The position numbers were made by a program, and so were the translations under genes. 64,000 nucleotides of DNA from Halichondria panicea (Eukaryota; Porifera; Demospongiae; Suberitida; Halichondriidae), in contig NC_087382.1 in assembly GCF_963675165.1 (NCBI RefSeq), positions 1,550,001-1,614,000 of the forward strand, written 5' to 3'. A model generated the notes under the pieces. It had not been told where the DNA came from, made no database searches, and saw only the letters and a list, made by a program, of their open reading frames with translations. Below are positions 24,601 through 37,915 of this stretch, piece after piece (the stretch's first letter is position 1; the number at the start of each line of letters is the position of its first letter).

Positions 24601-25398
24601 GAGGCAACAGGCTTCTCCACTAGCCTCGCATTTTTTCATCTTCCTTTCTTCATTAGAGAAACAGTTTGTTCTAAAGACGACCTTTCCCTTTAATTAGAAA
24701 GAGTTTGTTTTAGACACGATCTTTACCTAATTCCGTGTTGTTGAACGGTGCATTGTAGATAACGATTGGTATTTTAATGATTACCCCAGAACAGAACTTG
24801 TTGCCCTCCCAAAAGTATTTCTGGTACCTTACGCTTTTCGTGAAATTAATGGATGACCTCAACCCTCAACTTAATTCAAATGCCAGTTACAGTATAATAA
24901 AACTAAACCGTCCTATAGAGGATTGTTCTCAAAAAATAAGATCGCAAGAGACTATGACATAATTATGATCACAATCTTTGTCAAATTTTCTGTTGATTTG
25001 ACTCATGTTTTGACTATAATATGGTTAGACGGGTTACACAGCATACAGTGTGCATGCATGCATACCGTAATGGTATATATAGGGCATGGTGTGATGATGA
25101 GAGCAGATAGTGGCAAGGCAGCCTCCTATCAGTGCATGCATGGGTATAATACACTGTATTATGCCTACTATAATGGTGTGGCATGTACTGGGTGTGAGAA
25201 TGTTATGCATATGTCTGCATGGGGTTTAAAAGGAAACACGCCCTCAACATAATTATGTACAATTGAATTTTAGGAGAAATAATATAGAAGAGGCCTTTGT
25301 TGTTTTCCTGCCATGCTATGGTAATTAGTTTTTATCGGTGCTTACTGCTGGCTTCGAGAATTTGATAGAAGTCCATAATTATTATCATCTGCATAGTA

Positions 25399-25603
25399 TA
25401 CCGTATAGCGGGTAATTTCCGTGGGATAAAAAATTCGTTCAACTCAAAAACGGTGGTTTTCACTGAGTAAAAATTTCATTGCCTGCACTGCATTCATACG
25501 TTCCGGTAAGCCACGCCTAGGTTAAATTTCGTGAAGGTCAGCTTGCCCATGAAAATAACGAATATTTTACCCCACGAAAATTATACCCGCTATATATACG
25601 GTA
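25399..25603. mobile_element. MITE with TACCGTATAGCGGG termini
   Basis: The left end TACCGTATAGCGGGTA and right end TACCCGCTATATATACGGTA are inverted repeats with TA borders. Inside are paired TTCGTG and CACGAAAAT blocks. It is related to the element at 4550. Confidence 0.65.
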
Positions 25604-25827
25604 GTCTCTATAATTATGTATAGAGAGAGAGGGGAGTACACAATAAACAGTGCATGTGCATCCAGTACTGGTATAATTATAATTATGCATATCCATAATA
25701 TGCGATGTTATAAGACTCATGCATGCTATATCAATACACTTCTAAAAAATGAGTTTAACAAACAATAAACATTAAGCGAGTTGTCTTTCTATAGTTATAA
25801 TCATCGGTGCTGCCGGCTTCGGGCACT

Positions 25828-28066
25828 TCATGCATAGAACGTCCACATCATCATCACACTAGTCTGTATAGAGAGAGAGGGAGTACAATATAAACCTCTG
25901 ATTTAATGACTACGATTATATAGGTATAATAATTATACGTATCTTAATTTTTGGGGAAGTTAAAAACTGCAAGAGGCAATCATTTGCGACATGATTTCTA
26001 ATGATTTTCTAGACTATATACTTCTATATCCAATCAGATTGCAGGATTTATGGCTGACACGAACATGTATATATACTGTGCACTCACCCATGATATAGTG
26101 GATAGAAGTGCACCATAAAACTCGAGGTTCAGAGAAATAAAACCAGGGGAGGATCTCGAATTACTGCCACCAGTCTGAGAAAGCAATCTTGTTCCATTCA
26201 AGTATAAGATCATCCCCAGACAGAGAAGAAACAGAACGCTGAAAAATGTTGTCTGATATTAATTGTTAAGGACCTCAGTGTAATACAGCATTATATAAAG
26301 ACCATGCATGCTTGCATGCATGAGTCTATATGACTGACTCGAGAAGAAAAAGAATCTAATGTACATGGCATTGCATATATATAGTTCTAAATTAATGATG
26401 CTGAATAGTATACGTGTATATATGGTGGATAGAAACTGCTATACACACTTTCCACTGCCAGTATATATACACTAGCATTCTGACTGCATGTATAATAGCA
26501 TTATAATTATATAATACATGCATGAGTATTTCCTTATTGAGCTCATATAATTTGTGATACAATGGTCCCGACAATCTTAGTTGCAGATCGTGACGTAAAT
26601 CTGTCAAGAGCATGAACCACTCCCAGCACAATGGTTGGAACACCGAGTAGAGAGATTGTAAAATGGGGGAAGAACACAGAGCCTACTGCAGCTGATACTC
26701 CAGAGAAATCCTGCAATGAGTAGAATCATAGCAGACTGTATATAGTATAGCGAGCCATGAATAATTATATATAGCCCGTTTGACACGAGGTCTTTTATCT
26801 GGATTTAAACTTCTGCGTTTGTGCATGTATATAAATGGGCCTATAATCCAGTGTCTAATAATTATAGTCCACCTATAATTATATATACCTCTGAAGGTGG
26901 TTTAGCTGTGCATGCATGAACATAGATTATTACTGTGACTCAGTCTATATGCTGTAAGTACAAAGGGCTTCTGAGGTGTAGTACATAATTGTGAGCTGTA
27001 TAGATACAGCTTCCTATCAGCCAATGTTTGCACAAATTCAATTAGTGGTGTTTTACTATGCCTTTGTATTTTGGCATGCAGAGGAGGTACGACATGCATG
27101 CAGGCAGGGTGCACAGCTCAAGCAATTAGCCCTTTGATTGGAGCATAATTATCTGCCCCCGCCCCGTCCACGTTGTATGTTTTTGCTGAGAGTATAATTA
27201 GAGGCTATAATTACTTGAGCTGCACTGCACCTGTCGTACCTCCTCTGCTATACAGTGGATTGCAGTGCAGACATTTGCCTGAGTGACAGCAAAACCACAA
27301 TTATACAGATATCATTATCAATTGAAACTATAATTCAAGCCTATAATTATATATAAGAGGTTGCACATTTATTATAGGGCCAAACTGAAAGATTTAGCGT
27401 ACATATAGTTGAATAATTTCGGCCACTTCTACAAAGATATTTATCTAAAAAGGGCAACTAAGCCACCACCCAACCACTAAGCCACACCTATTCTGTAATG
27501 CTGTATAAGTATACAAAGGGCTAATTCTGAGGTGTATATAGTATACATAATTGCATGCGGGCTGCATATGTATCAAAATATTCGTGGTTCAGCAATAATA
27601 TTGAGACCTTTTGTGGGTAATATTTTCGTAGTTGCAGCTTGCACTGCAGGTAAAGGTAGGCAAGGTCTCTTCATTTGTGGGTAAAATATTCGTGGTTAGA
27701 CCTTCAACCACAAAAACCACGAATATTTTGCCCCACGAAGATTACATTCTAGCCGGTAGCTTCCTATCAGCCAATGTTTACACTAGTGGTGTTTACTATA
27801 CGTACATGCATACACGCATGTATACTCAGACAAATGATTAATAGCTGAGCTATAATTGTATTTACAGAATTAATCCGATAAGCTATAATTATATCAATGC
27901 ACAAGTTTTACCGGTTGGGACGATGCAAATCCGATCACAAAGAGCAACCATGTGAGAGCAGTGACTACAGCCAGGACCAATCCAATCTAACATAGGTATA
28001 GGGGCATGCATGATGTCACTGTATAGGAGCAACAACACGTACCTTTCTTGTAAGTCCATCCAACAT
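25828..28066 (-). CDS. Small 4-TM protein, copy 6 (149 aa, shortened C-terminus)
   Basis: The exons are 28066-28043, 27986-27912, 26710-26561, 26252-26088 and 25863-25828, all phase 0. It starts MLDGLTRK. Exon 4 has 55 codons because the loop is longer (SQTGGSNSRSSPG). Exon 5 reads TSVMMMWTFYA then TGA. Compared with copy 2, a 4-base GCAT insertion after TTCTAT creates this early stop and removes the EVPEA tail. Another weak exon-5-like piece lies near 25345-25395. The ORF is otherwise intact, so the loss of the last residues may be tolerated. Confidence 0.65.
27570..27760. mobile_element. MITE-like repeat with ATTCGTGGT / ACCACGAATATT ends
   Basis: AAATATTCGTGGTT near the left, repeated internally, and AACCACGAATATTTTGCCCC near the right form an imperfect inverted repeat in the intron of 4-TM copy 6. 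Borders uncertain. Confidence 0.4.
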
Positions 28067-29030
28067 TTTATTCGTCAGATTATGTGTTAGCTATTATATA
28101 TATAGACAAGGTAGCAGGAAATCTTTAGTCAGTAAAAGTTTGCAGCCTGTTAATGTGAGACACTCTCCAAAAACATTTATTTTATGGGGGGGTAAATTCT
28201 GATGTAATAACAATGATAAGTAAATGTATAGCTCTACTAAAAGTGTATTGCATGCCCTCAATCGCCCTTGATTTAATCATCTATGATCTCCCAGACCATG
28301 GGATGGTGATATCATAGACCATGATGTGATATCATAGCCCATCACAATCACAATCACAATAGTCCCCACACAAACTTTGACCTATGATCAATATTGTAAC
28401 TGACATGCACTGTGACCTATTATATAATGGCTACACATGACCCATGACATTGGTGCCCACACAACCACTGACACCAAACTGCATCAACCACATTTCCCTG
28501 TTTGTAATGTGCTAAGTGCTAAGTGCTCTGTACATGTGTGAGTAATGTTAGTAGCACTTACATGTAGCGGCATAATTATATGGCATAATGTACATATCCA
28601 GACGATACAGAATCCGCGTAGTAAGACGCTCCATCTCCTCATCTGCTCCTGCATGGTGATTATGTATGCAGTGCGTGGGGCTTCATGCTTTTACATGTAA
28701 GCTTCTAACAGGATGCGCTAGCTGTACAAGTACAACTTATCTTCTGGGAACCACATGTGAGGTCTACCATGCACAATAGGTTATGCCATTATGTGGTTGA
28801 TGGTGCCAAACTTCTCTGGCTAAGCGCATCCATGGTATATGTATATATGTAGCTAACACAAGTGTTCGTCGACTAGCAAAAGTATAGTGAAACAGAAAAG
28901 AGTGCAGCATCCATTAAACAGTGAGTTTAAAGATATTGCAGTTACTGTAACTATAATTATAACACATGCTTTGTAACATAACCATTCTTGGAGCAGCATA
29001 TAATTACGTTGCAATGCACCTCATGCAGAT

Positions 29031-32000
29031 ATGCTGTCTAGAAATATTCTCAGCTGCATGGTTAGTACTACTGACGCTATAGCTACTGTTACAAGGAGTG
29101 AGCACTATCACATCGTGCCAGTGGATTCAACTGATTTGTGCATGTCGTGACTATCAAAATGGAACTTGCTTCACTCTCGAACAACTTGTTCAAACAGACG
29201 GTGGAGACAATCTCACCTTGAGCTTTCTACCTGGAGATCATGTGTTAACTGAGCAGTTATTGATTCGTAATTTTTCACATGTGAAAATCACCGACCAGAA
29301 CACAAACGAATTTTGGACCACAAAACCAAAGTTTGATCATCATTGACAGTATTCACAATGTCTGTATCAACGACTGCATGCTATTTTATGGGCTTTGTAC
29401 TACTCAATCCAACGGAAACCAACGTAGTTAAGATTGCTAATACTCAAACTGCAACAATTGAAAGCACTCTCTTTATGAACAACACTGGTCGGGCACTGCA
29501 CGTTGAGGCTGATGATGTGTACATAACAAATAGCAAGTTCAATAGAAATGATGGAGGTGCAGTTTACATTCAATCAAATCGCTCTCTGATCAGAAACACA
29601 AAGTTTCACTACAACAGTGCTGAGAGTGGAGGAGCAGTAGAAGTGGTATCTGGTATGTAGTGATCACTTGGTGTACCTTCACAAATAACAAAGCTTTACT
29701 ATAGTGGAGCGATTAGTGTAGACTCAGGTAGTAGTATGTCCATCTTTGACGGTGAGCTGACAAACAACAGTGCTAAGTACATGCAGTGGTGGAGCGATTG
29801 GTGTTCTGTCAGGTAGTGTGTCCTTCTCCAACAGTGAGCTTACATACAATAGAGCTGGCCAGTGGGGTGGAGCGATTATTGTTCCAACAGTGAGCTGACA
29901 AACAACAGAGCTGACAATGGTGGTGGAGCGATTATTGTTGGCTCAGGCAGTGTGTCTATCTCCGACAGTGAGCTGTCAAACAACATAGGTGACTATGGTG
30001 GAGCGATTAGTGTTTTCTCCTCTAGTAGTGTTGATATCTCCAACAGTGAGCTGACAAACAACAGTGCTGACTATGGTTGAGCGATTGAAGTTCAATCAGG
30101 TAATGTGTCCATCTCCAACAGTACGCTGACATACAATAGAGTTGATTGGGGTAGAGTAATTCATATTGGTTCTGGCATCGGCAGTGGATACATGCAGTAC
30201 AGCTAGTAGTGTGTCCATTTCCAACAGTGAACTGAACAACAACTCTGGTAGATTGATTAATTTTTACTCAGGAAGTGTATCCATCTCCAACAGTGAGCTG
30301 ACATACAACAATGGTGAAGTGATTTGTGTTGGCTCAGCCAACACGTCCATCAATTCATTAACAGTACGATTCCCAACAACAATGCTTTCTATGGTAAAAT
30401 GATTTACATTTTTCAGTCTGCCTTGATCTTTGAAAGACACTAACATTACTAATAACATGGTCAGTTCTATGGAGGATGGAGGCATTATTTATGTTTTCGT
30501 CAGTCGAGTCGATTTTAATGGCCCTACAACACTCAGTAACAATCGTGGTGTGTTTGGTGGAGCTATCAGCGTTGACCGGAGTGAAATCTACATTAACACA
30601 GAAGGAGTGATCATAACAAATAACACAGCTACCTCTGGAGGAGGGATATTTCTGAGAGAGAGTACACTCTTTGTAAATGAGCCAATTAAGATCTATCACA
30701 ACACAGCACATGCACAAGGACGGTGGAGGAATTTATGAATATTCTAGCAGAGTTTTTTTTTCAATCATTAAGTGATTATTCAATTTTTTTGGACAAAGTG
30801 AGATTGTTCACAACATTGCTGAGAATGGTGGAGGTATTTTTGCAGTATCTTCAACTGTCGAACTTACTCAATCATAATTATGTCAACATTGACTTAAATG
30901 TATACACTGTATAGAAACAGCTATAATCGAGACAATCTTAACCATTTCAACACATTCATGACTAATAATACAGCTACCCAGTCAGGAGCAGAATGAGATA
31001 TCTATGGAGGTCTGTTGGACAGGTGTACAGCACATCATAATGCTGAATATAGAACTTCGAAAGGACTGGACTACATCCATAAAATCGTAAAATCTTCCAC
31101 CGAACCAACATCTATCTCCTCTATAGGCCTGTTCAGGTGTTGTTTTGTAACTATTCACAATAATTATTATGAAAGTCACTACGGTTCTACAAAAAAGGGA
31201 CATACGTTTACACTCAGTGTTATGGCTGTTGACCAAGTTAGAAATCCGCAACAATTCACAGTTCTGTTATCAGTGAGAGTGGACATGATCGTTTCAAAGA
31301 AGGACGGGCAAAACAAGAAGTTGGCAATCAGTGCACAGAATTAGAGTACAATGTATTCTCACAAGACAGCTCTGCTCAAGTGGAACTCTATGCCGAGGGT
31401 CCATGCAATAATTTAGGAATTTCAAGACGACTTATTAATATTTCTTTTCTACCCTGCACATGCCTTATCGGACTAAAACCAATTCAGTCCGATATTGAAT
31501 GCAAATGTGACTGTGATCAAGTCCTGCAACAAAACTTCCATGTAATGAACTGTTCTGAGGAAAATGGTACCATAAAGCTGGAAAGTAACATATGGATAAG
31601 ACTTGCAAATACCACCAATGGAACGGGGTATGTCGTTAGCAATTGTACATTTGATTATTGTGTAGAAAAACCAGTCAACATCAGTCTAAGCAACCCTGAC
31701 GAACAGTGTGCCTACAATCGAAGTGGTATTTTGTGTGGAGAATGCGAACCGGGACTCAGTCTTGTGTTGGCTACGTCAAACTGTAAAGAATGCTCTAATC
31801 TTCACCTTCTTCTGCTAATTCCATTTGCGCTGGCAGGCATATTGCTAGTTGCTTTAATTCTCGTGCTCAACATCACTATAGCAACTGGAAATATTCATGG
31901 CCTCATATTTTACGCCAACATAGTAGCTGCTAATAGAGCAATTTTTCCCTTACTTTAAACAACTTTTTAATAGTTTTCATATCATGGTTGAATCTAGCCT

Positions 32001-33027
32001 CGATCCCAGGCCGAGGCTAGGTTGAATCTTGACCTAGGAATCGAGACATGCTTTTACGGTGGAATGAACTCGCAAGCAAAAGTAACTCTTCTAATCATTT
32101 TGAGCAAGTACTTTGACTCACTTGCAAAGCTCTTCTTGAAATATCCTGACGGTTCAACCAAGACTGTTTGGTTGTTTGATGGTAACGTGCAATACTTCAC
32201 TCCTAATCACATCCCTCAGTTTGTTGCTGCTATCATAATTCTCATTGCTGGTGGATTGTTCACTGTACTGCTCTTCTTTGGACAATGGTTTCGAACATGT
32301 TCCAAGGTTATGACATGGACCAATAACACAAAGTACAATGGCTTCATGGATGTATACCATGCTCCATTCACTCCCAAGCATCGCTACTGGGTGGGACTGC
32401 TCCTGTTTGCTCTCATTGCTCATAATCTAGTAGCTGCCATGGCTCCAGACACATCTCTCCCTGAGTTGCAGTTGGACTGATATCATTGAACAACCGAGTG
32501 TACAAAAAGCAACTCAATGAATATCTAGATTATACTTAATGTCAGCATTCTATCCATCGGAACTTCCTATGTTGCTGAAACACACCGACAACAAGAAACA
32601 CTGACTATTGTTTCAATGTCTATAGCTTTCATTCTCTTTGTGACAATCATCAGCTACCATTTCCACCGCTTCATACTAAAGAACACCAAAATATGGCTCA
32701 AGATAAAACAAGTCACAAATAACTTGTTCACTGGTGTTGCAGACAAAAAGAACGGACACCCTAACAACGCCATGCATGGTAATTCATCAGCTGGCAGCCA
32801 ATGATGATGAAGATGATCAACTTAAAGCTGAACAAGTAAACATTGTGGACCCACCACAGGATCAGCTGAGAGAGCCTGCCCTGGACGTACTAGCCCCCCT
32901 CATCACAGAGGACTACAGAAGACCAGCCCCTCCCCCTCAAAGAGTTACCGTCGTCCTGTTACGCACACAGAAATTGGCCCCATACGCAATGAAGTGTAAA
33001 CCGTGTCTTATTTACATAGCTGCATGA
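29031..33027 (+). pseudogene. PMP-repeat / multi-pass membrane protein gene, decayed
   Basis: ATG at 29031 begins a signal peptide that is broken by an indel and a TAG before VSTITSCQW. A parallel beta-helix region follows (29100-30900) with about 25-residue repeats such as SELTNNSADYGGAISV, the GGAI/FxxN pattern known from chlamydial polymorphic membrane proteins. From 31380 a Cys-rich region (CECKCDCD-like, CGECEPGLSL) leads into several membrane spans (LLLIPFALAGILLVALILVL, FVAAIIILIAGGLFTVLLFF), then an acidic and proline-rich tail. Sponges have large families of such proteins. This copy changes frame many times (near 29340, 29700, 30080, 30430, 30720, 31000 and 31960) and carries a 24-bp insertion at 31996, so it is a pseudogene unless the assembly is poor here. 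Its 5' flank (28805-28935) recurs at 36690-36816. Confidence 0.7.
31996..32019. mobile_element. 24-bp TAGCC-family insertion in a coding exon, exact 10-bp TSD
   Basis: AGCCTCGATCCCAGGC then CGAGGCTA, flanked on both sides by GGTTGAATCT (31986-31995 and 32020-32029). Removing the insert and one flank restores a continuous reading of this stretch (ISW then LNLDLGIET). The net addition is 34 bp, so it shifts the frame. Confidence 0.8.
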
Positions 33028-34110
33028 GGTATACTTTTATACAACTTAAAATAATGTTTGTAGACAATGCATGATCTGTATAATAGTTCCAACATGCAGT
33101 TAGCTACTGTTATTGGCAATTATTGTTACTAGAGAGAATTTTTGTAGAGTCAAAAATGGTTGAGCTACGTGTATTGATTGTATACTTATTTCGATTCCCA
33201 CAAAAAGAGTTTACACTACATATGGCATTAATTTTGAGGTCAATTACGGTATAATAATATGAAAAAAGCATTCATTGTTCATGCCGACAATAATGATCAC
33301 AAGACAAAATTATATAATACCGTTACATAGTGTATATAATCCCATTGCTATGCTGTTGCTATGTGCAATATGCACCATAATGCACTGAATCTTATATTCT
33401 GCACTGAATCTCATATTCTGCACTGAATCTCATATTCTGCACTGACCACAAAGCCTTGAGGGATTTAATGATATACATGGCATTCTTACAAAAAAATTAA
33501 ATGCCACATAGCACATGCAGGCTTACAGTATATCTATAGGTTTGTCCAGTTCTTTACTGTCTGCTTGAACAGTCCTAGGACACAATCACTGCGTGGTTGG
33601 AGGCATGTCAGAGTTGAGAGTGGCTTTTTTCATTGAGGTGGGCTGCTCGAGTTGCTCTGTAGCTTTGCCTTTGGGGTGGGGCTGTTTTGCAGCAGTAGCG
33701 TAGGGAAGATAGTGTTTTTGCAACATTCAGGGGGTGGGGCTGCTTTACTCTTGTAGCGTCAAGCGAGGAGCCCAACGTTTTGTGACAGTAATCTGAACGG
33801 TCAGATACTGGTGTCTTTGAACAGAGATGCAAGCAGCTGCATGTGACTAGTCTCTTTCAGTAATTTTTGTAGAAGCTGTGGTGTATTTTGTGTTACTATA
33901 GGGATATAAACTAGTTATAACACATGCACTCGGGATGCATCATGGTGTATATTGCACTCAGCCCTTGGGGCTGGCGCCCTCGTGCTTCAGTGAAATATAC
34001 ACCATACAATCCCTTGTGCCCATGTTATAACTATTACATATTCCTACTATGATAATACATAGCTATACATGTACTCAGAAAAATTATAATAGGTGAGCTA
34101 TTATGTGTAT
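33028..34110. other. Spacer without recognisable genes
   Basis: A 20-bp unit (CACTGAATCTCATATTCTG) is repeated three times at about 33383-33441. No exons found. Confidence 0.45.
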
Positions 34111-34167
34111 ACATGCAGAATTAATCCATTTTTTGATAAGCTAGACAAATGAATGCACAAGTTTTAT

Positions 34168-34532
34168 CGGTTGGGATGATGCAAATCCGATCACGAAGAG
34201 CAACCATGTGAGAGCAGTGACTACAGCCAGGACCAATCCAATCTAACATGGTATATAGGTGCATGCTAACTTTGACGTCAAAATGATCAGCATGCATGAA
34301 AGTATATTTTAGCTGTAATAATTTTATTATACGTAGGAGTAATAGAATTCAATGTTGCATTCCTATACTATATCACTCCTTACTACAGCTAAAATCGCAC
34401 CGAGGCATAATTACTGGTAAACTGCTTTATACAAGCAGCTAACTTCAATGTCAGACATTTAATAGCTATGCTGGTACAGAAGCAATAGAATGCAACAACA
34501 TGCATGCACCTTTCTTGCAGTCCTTCCAACAT
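34168..34532 (-). pseudogene. Small 4-TM protein, copy 7 (broken, exons 1-2)
   Basis: Exon 1 (34532-34510) has lost one base (CTAGCA to CTGCA), which shifts the frame. Exon 2 (34242-34168) is intact in length, but its donor is AT instead of GT. Exons 3-5 do not follow. A plus-strand PMP-type pseudogene lies on the other side instead. The surrounding 650 bp match copy 1. Confidence 0.75.
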
Positions 34533-35529
34533 CTTATTGCAGAGCGCAGTAGAAGCAGCAGAAGTATTCACTCAGTCAGTAGTGAACAGCATGTGAATTG
34601 TGAGACACTCTCCAAAAGGAATTGTTTTATAGAAGCAACAGGCTTCATCTCCACTAGCCTCGCACTTTTTCCTCTTCCTTTCTTCATTTATAGAGGCCTG
34701 TGAAGGAGACTACATCTCCACCTCACCCAGATAGGAACGCTGAAACAGTTTGTTCTTAAGACGACCTTTCCCTAATTCAATACAGCAAGACAACTGAAAG
34801 AGTTTGTTTTAAAGACAATCTTTACCTAATTCAATACAGCAAGCCACTGAAAGAGTTTGTTTGAAAGACGATCTTTACCTAATTGCGCGTTGTTGAACAC
34901 AAGGATTGGAAAATGATATAGTAATACCCCAGAGACAGAACTCGCTACCCTCCCACAAGTATTCTTGGCACATAATGTTAACCTTACGCTTTTTGTGAAA
35001 TGAATGACCTCAACTAATATCATACAGTACAGTATAAAACTATTGTAAACCCTAGAGGATTGTTCGCAAAAATAAGATCGCAAAAAACTATGACCTCAAT
35101 TATGATCACAATCCTTGTCAAGTATCAAATTTTCTGCATGTTTTGACTATATGCATGATTAGACGGGTTACACAGCATACAGTGTGCACATTTTGTATAC
35201 AATAATTATAGTGGTATAATTATATAGGGCATGGTGTGATGATGAGAGACAGATAGTGGCAAGGCAGCCTCCTATCAGTGCATGCATCATCCGCGTGTCA
35301 TCCGCGTGTCTTTAACACACACATTCCGAACTTTGACCTAAGGAATGTGTGTCCTCTGGGGTAATATACTGTATTATGCCTACTATAATGGTGTGGCATG
35401 TACTGGGTGTGAGAATGTTATGCATATGTCTGCATGGGGTTTAAAAGGAAACACGCCCTCAATATAATTATGTACAATTGAATTTTAAGAGAAATAGTAT
35501 AGAAGTGGCCTTTGTTGTTTTCTGCCAAG

Positions 35530-35855
35530 CATGTAATTTAGGTGCTGGCTTCGAGCACTTCATGCATAGAAGTCCGTATCATCATCACACTAGTCTGTAC
35601 ATAATTAGAGAGAGAGAGAGGGAGTACAATATAAACCTCTGACTTAAGAGCAACCATGTGAGCTAGCTAGAGCAGTGACTCCAGTCAGGACAAATCCAAT
35701 CTATAATCCAATCGTGACATCAAAGTTAGCATGGAGATGCACGCTAACTTTGATGTCACAGTCACATGCATGGATCCGAAGTAGATTTGAGTATAGTACA
35801 TAAGCAGCAATAGAATGCAACGCCTTTCTTTATTTTCTGTCCAATATTTTATTCA
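35530..35855 (-). pseudogene. Small 4-TM protein, copy 8 (remnants of exons 1, 2 and 5)
   Basis: A degraded exon 1 is at about 35855-35822 (start changed to ATATTGGAC), and a degraded exon 2 at about 35702-35647 contains an extra CTAGCTAG. An exon 5 at 35594-35540 carries the same GCAT insertion as copy 6. Exons 3 and 4 are missing, so an internal deletion followed duplication of a copy 6-like gene. Confidence 0.6.
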
Positions 35856-36289
35856 TGGCAGAGTAGTTAGTATAAAAATTATATAGACAAGTTTGCAGCC
35901 TATAATTAATTATTGTGTGAAACACTCTCCAAAACTATTAATTTTTATTTATCCTCTGATGTCATATAACAATGATAAGATTTAAGTAATAGCTCTCTAC
36001 AAAAGTGTACTGCCCTTATAATCGCTCTTGATCTAACCATCTCTATGACATCACATCATGGTCAGGCAGTGGGAGATCATATAGATTCTATGATCTCCCA
36101 CTGCCAGACCATGATGTGATGTCATAGCCCACCACAATCTCGCAATCACTATAATAGTCCCCACACAATTTTTGACCTATGATCAGTATTGTAACTGACA
36201 GTGTCACTCACTGTGACATTATAATTATGGCTACATATGACTCATGCATTGGTATACCCATGCACATGCACAACGTACCACAAACTGGA

Positions 36290-36420
36290 TCATCGTGACT
36301 CATGCATCGTGACATGTCAGCATCAAACTGCATCATCGTGACTCATGCATGTGACATGTCAGCATCTAACTGCATCATCGTGACTCATGCATCGTGACAT
36401 GTCAGCATCAATATTAAATT
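36290..36420. repeat. Minisatellite, about 42-bp unit x 3
   Basis: CATCGTGACTCATGCATCG then TGACATGTCAGCATCAAACTG repeated three times with single differences. Two of the units differ by loss of a CG-containing dinucleotide in GCATCGTG. Confidence 0.8.
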
Positions 36421-36816
36421 AGTGTGGTTGCACATGATCAAAGCAGCATTACACTAAGAATGAATGGTTTATCACATTATTATTAGATAACATAATTCTC
36501 TAACTTGTGCATGCATGGGAGGACAGCTAATCCAGGTCAGTAAAATGTTATAATTATGATCTCACAGCTTCATGCTTTTACTCCCAACAGGATGTTTAAG
36601 CTCCCAACAGGATGGCCATGTACAAGTACAACTAATCTTCTGGGAACCACGTCTACCACAATAGGTCATGCCATTATGTGGTTGATGGTGCCAAACTTCC
36701 CTGGCTAGGTGCGTGGTATATGTATATGTTGCTAACACAAGTGCATGCTCGATTGACTAGCAAAAGTATAGTGAAACAGAAAAGAGTGCAGCATCCATTA
36801 AACAGTGAGTTTAAAG

Positions 36817-36905
36817 CAGGGGCGGATCCAGGGGTGGTTTTGAAGGGCTGAAGCCTGAAGCCCCCCCTTTTGAAAACTACCTATGTATTGCTAGTCTAGG
36901 CCGGA
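36817..36905. mobile_element. Solitary hAT-like end
   Basis: CAGGGGCGGATCCAGGGG begins exactly where the duplicated 5' flank of the PMP-type gene stops. The opposite terminus was not found in the next kilobase, so the element is truncated or its end has decayed. Confidence 0.5.
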
Positions 36906-37646
36906 ATTCCGACCTGACCAATCAGATCAAGGATTGAAGGAAAAAAGAATGACAAGAAGCGTATGCGTTCTCTATACAGTAGGACGTATTTATAGCTAGC
37001 GCTATAGTCAGTGGCTATATACTGTTATAGCCAGTCAAGGATCTATAGTTAGTTGAGCTGACTGCAACTAGTGCTGTGCAACCTTAGCAACGTTCTTGGA
37101 GCAAGCCAAACAAAAATTCATAGCTGCTAGTCAAGCATTCGCGGTTGACCTTTTGCATGCAATTGGTTTTGACACTGACGTAATGACAATTAACATTCCA
37201 TTGTGGAATGACTAAAGTGCTCAGACTGACTCTCCAAGGCAGGCTGATTCATGAGACTATAGCACTCTATAATTATGATGCCCATGTTTGTAGTAAAATA
37301 TAAGGAACCATGGATAACTTAACATATTATAGAGATCATATAAAATGTGTTACTGATGGTTGCACCCGCTTCAGTTTCAACAATAAACTCTCACTGTCAA
37401 AGTCAATATTACAGAGCAAGTAAACACTTTTACCTCGTGCAATCGTATGATTGGAACTTAATTGCATGATGTCCATGCATGCATGCATATAATTATAGCA
37501 GCGCACCATTATTATACTCACCCTAGCTCTATAACTATATCACTATATACTTCTGGGAGTATACTTTAAATTAACTCAGTCAGACAACCCTGCATGCCAT
37601 GCATCTATACTTATACCATGCACTTATGATGTGCATGCTCATATGC

Positions 37647-37725
37647 TAGCCTCGATCCCAGGCCGAGTTTTCGCTTTTATAACGTGTACGATTATAAAAG
37701 CGAACAACTACTGGGATCGAGGCTA
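37647..37725. mobile_element. TAGCC-family element, 79 bp
   Basis: TAGCCTCGATCCCAGG at the left, CTGGGATCGAGGCTA at the right, with CGCTTTTATAA and TTATAAAAGCG as inner arms. The flanks ATGCTCATATGC and ATGCTCATGCAT share the first eight bases. Confidence 0.75.
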
Positions 37726-37915
37726 ATGCTCATGCATATAATTATGGCAGAGAAAGTTGAGTTTTGAATAAGGTTCATTGCATGTCAGTAAACATTATAT
37801 GACACAATTAATTGTTGTATTCTATTATTACAGTTCACTAACTATAAAAGTCAATAAACACAATCAGGTACACTCACAAGTCACTTTTCTGACTTTGTTT
37901 TTTTATACTGCATGG

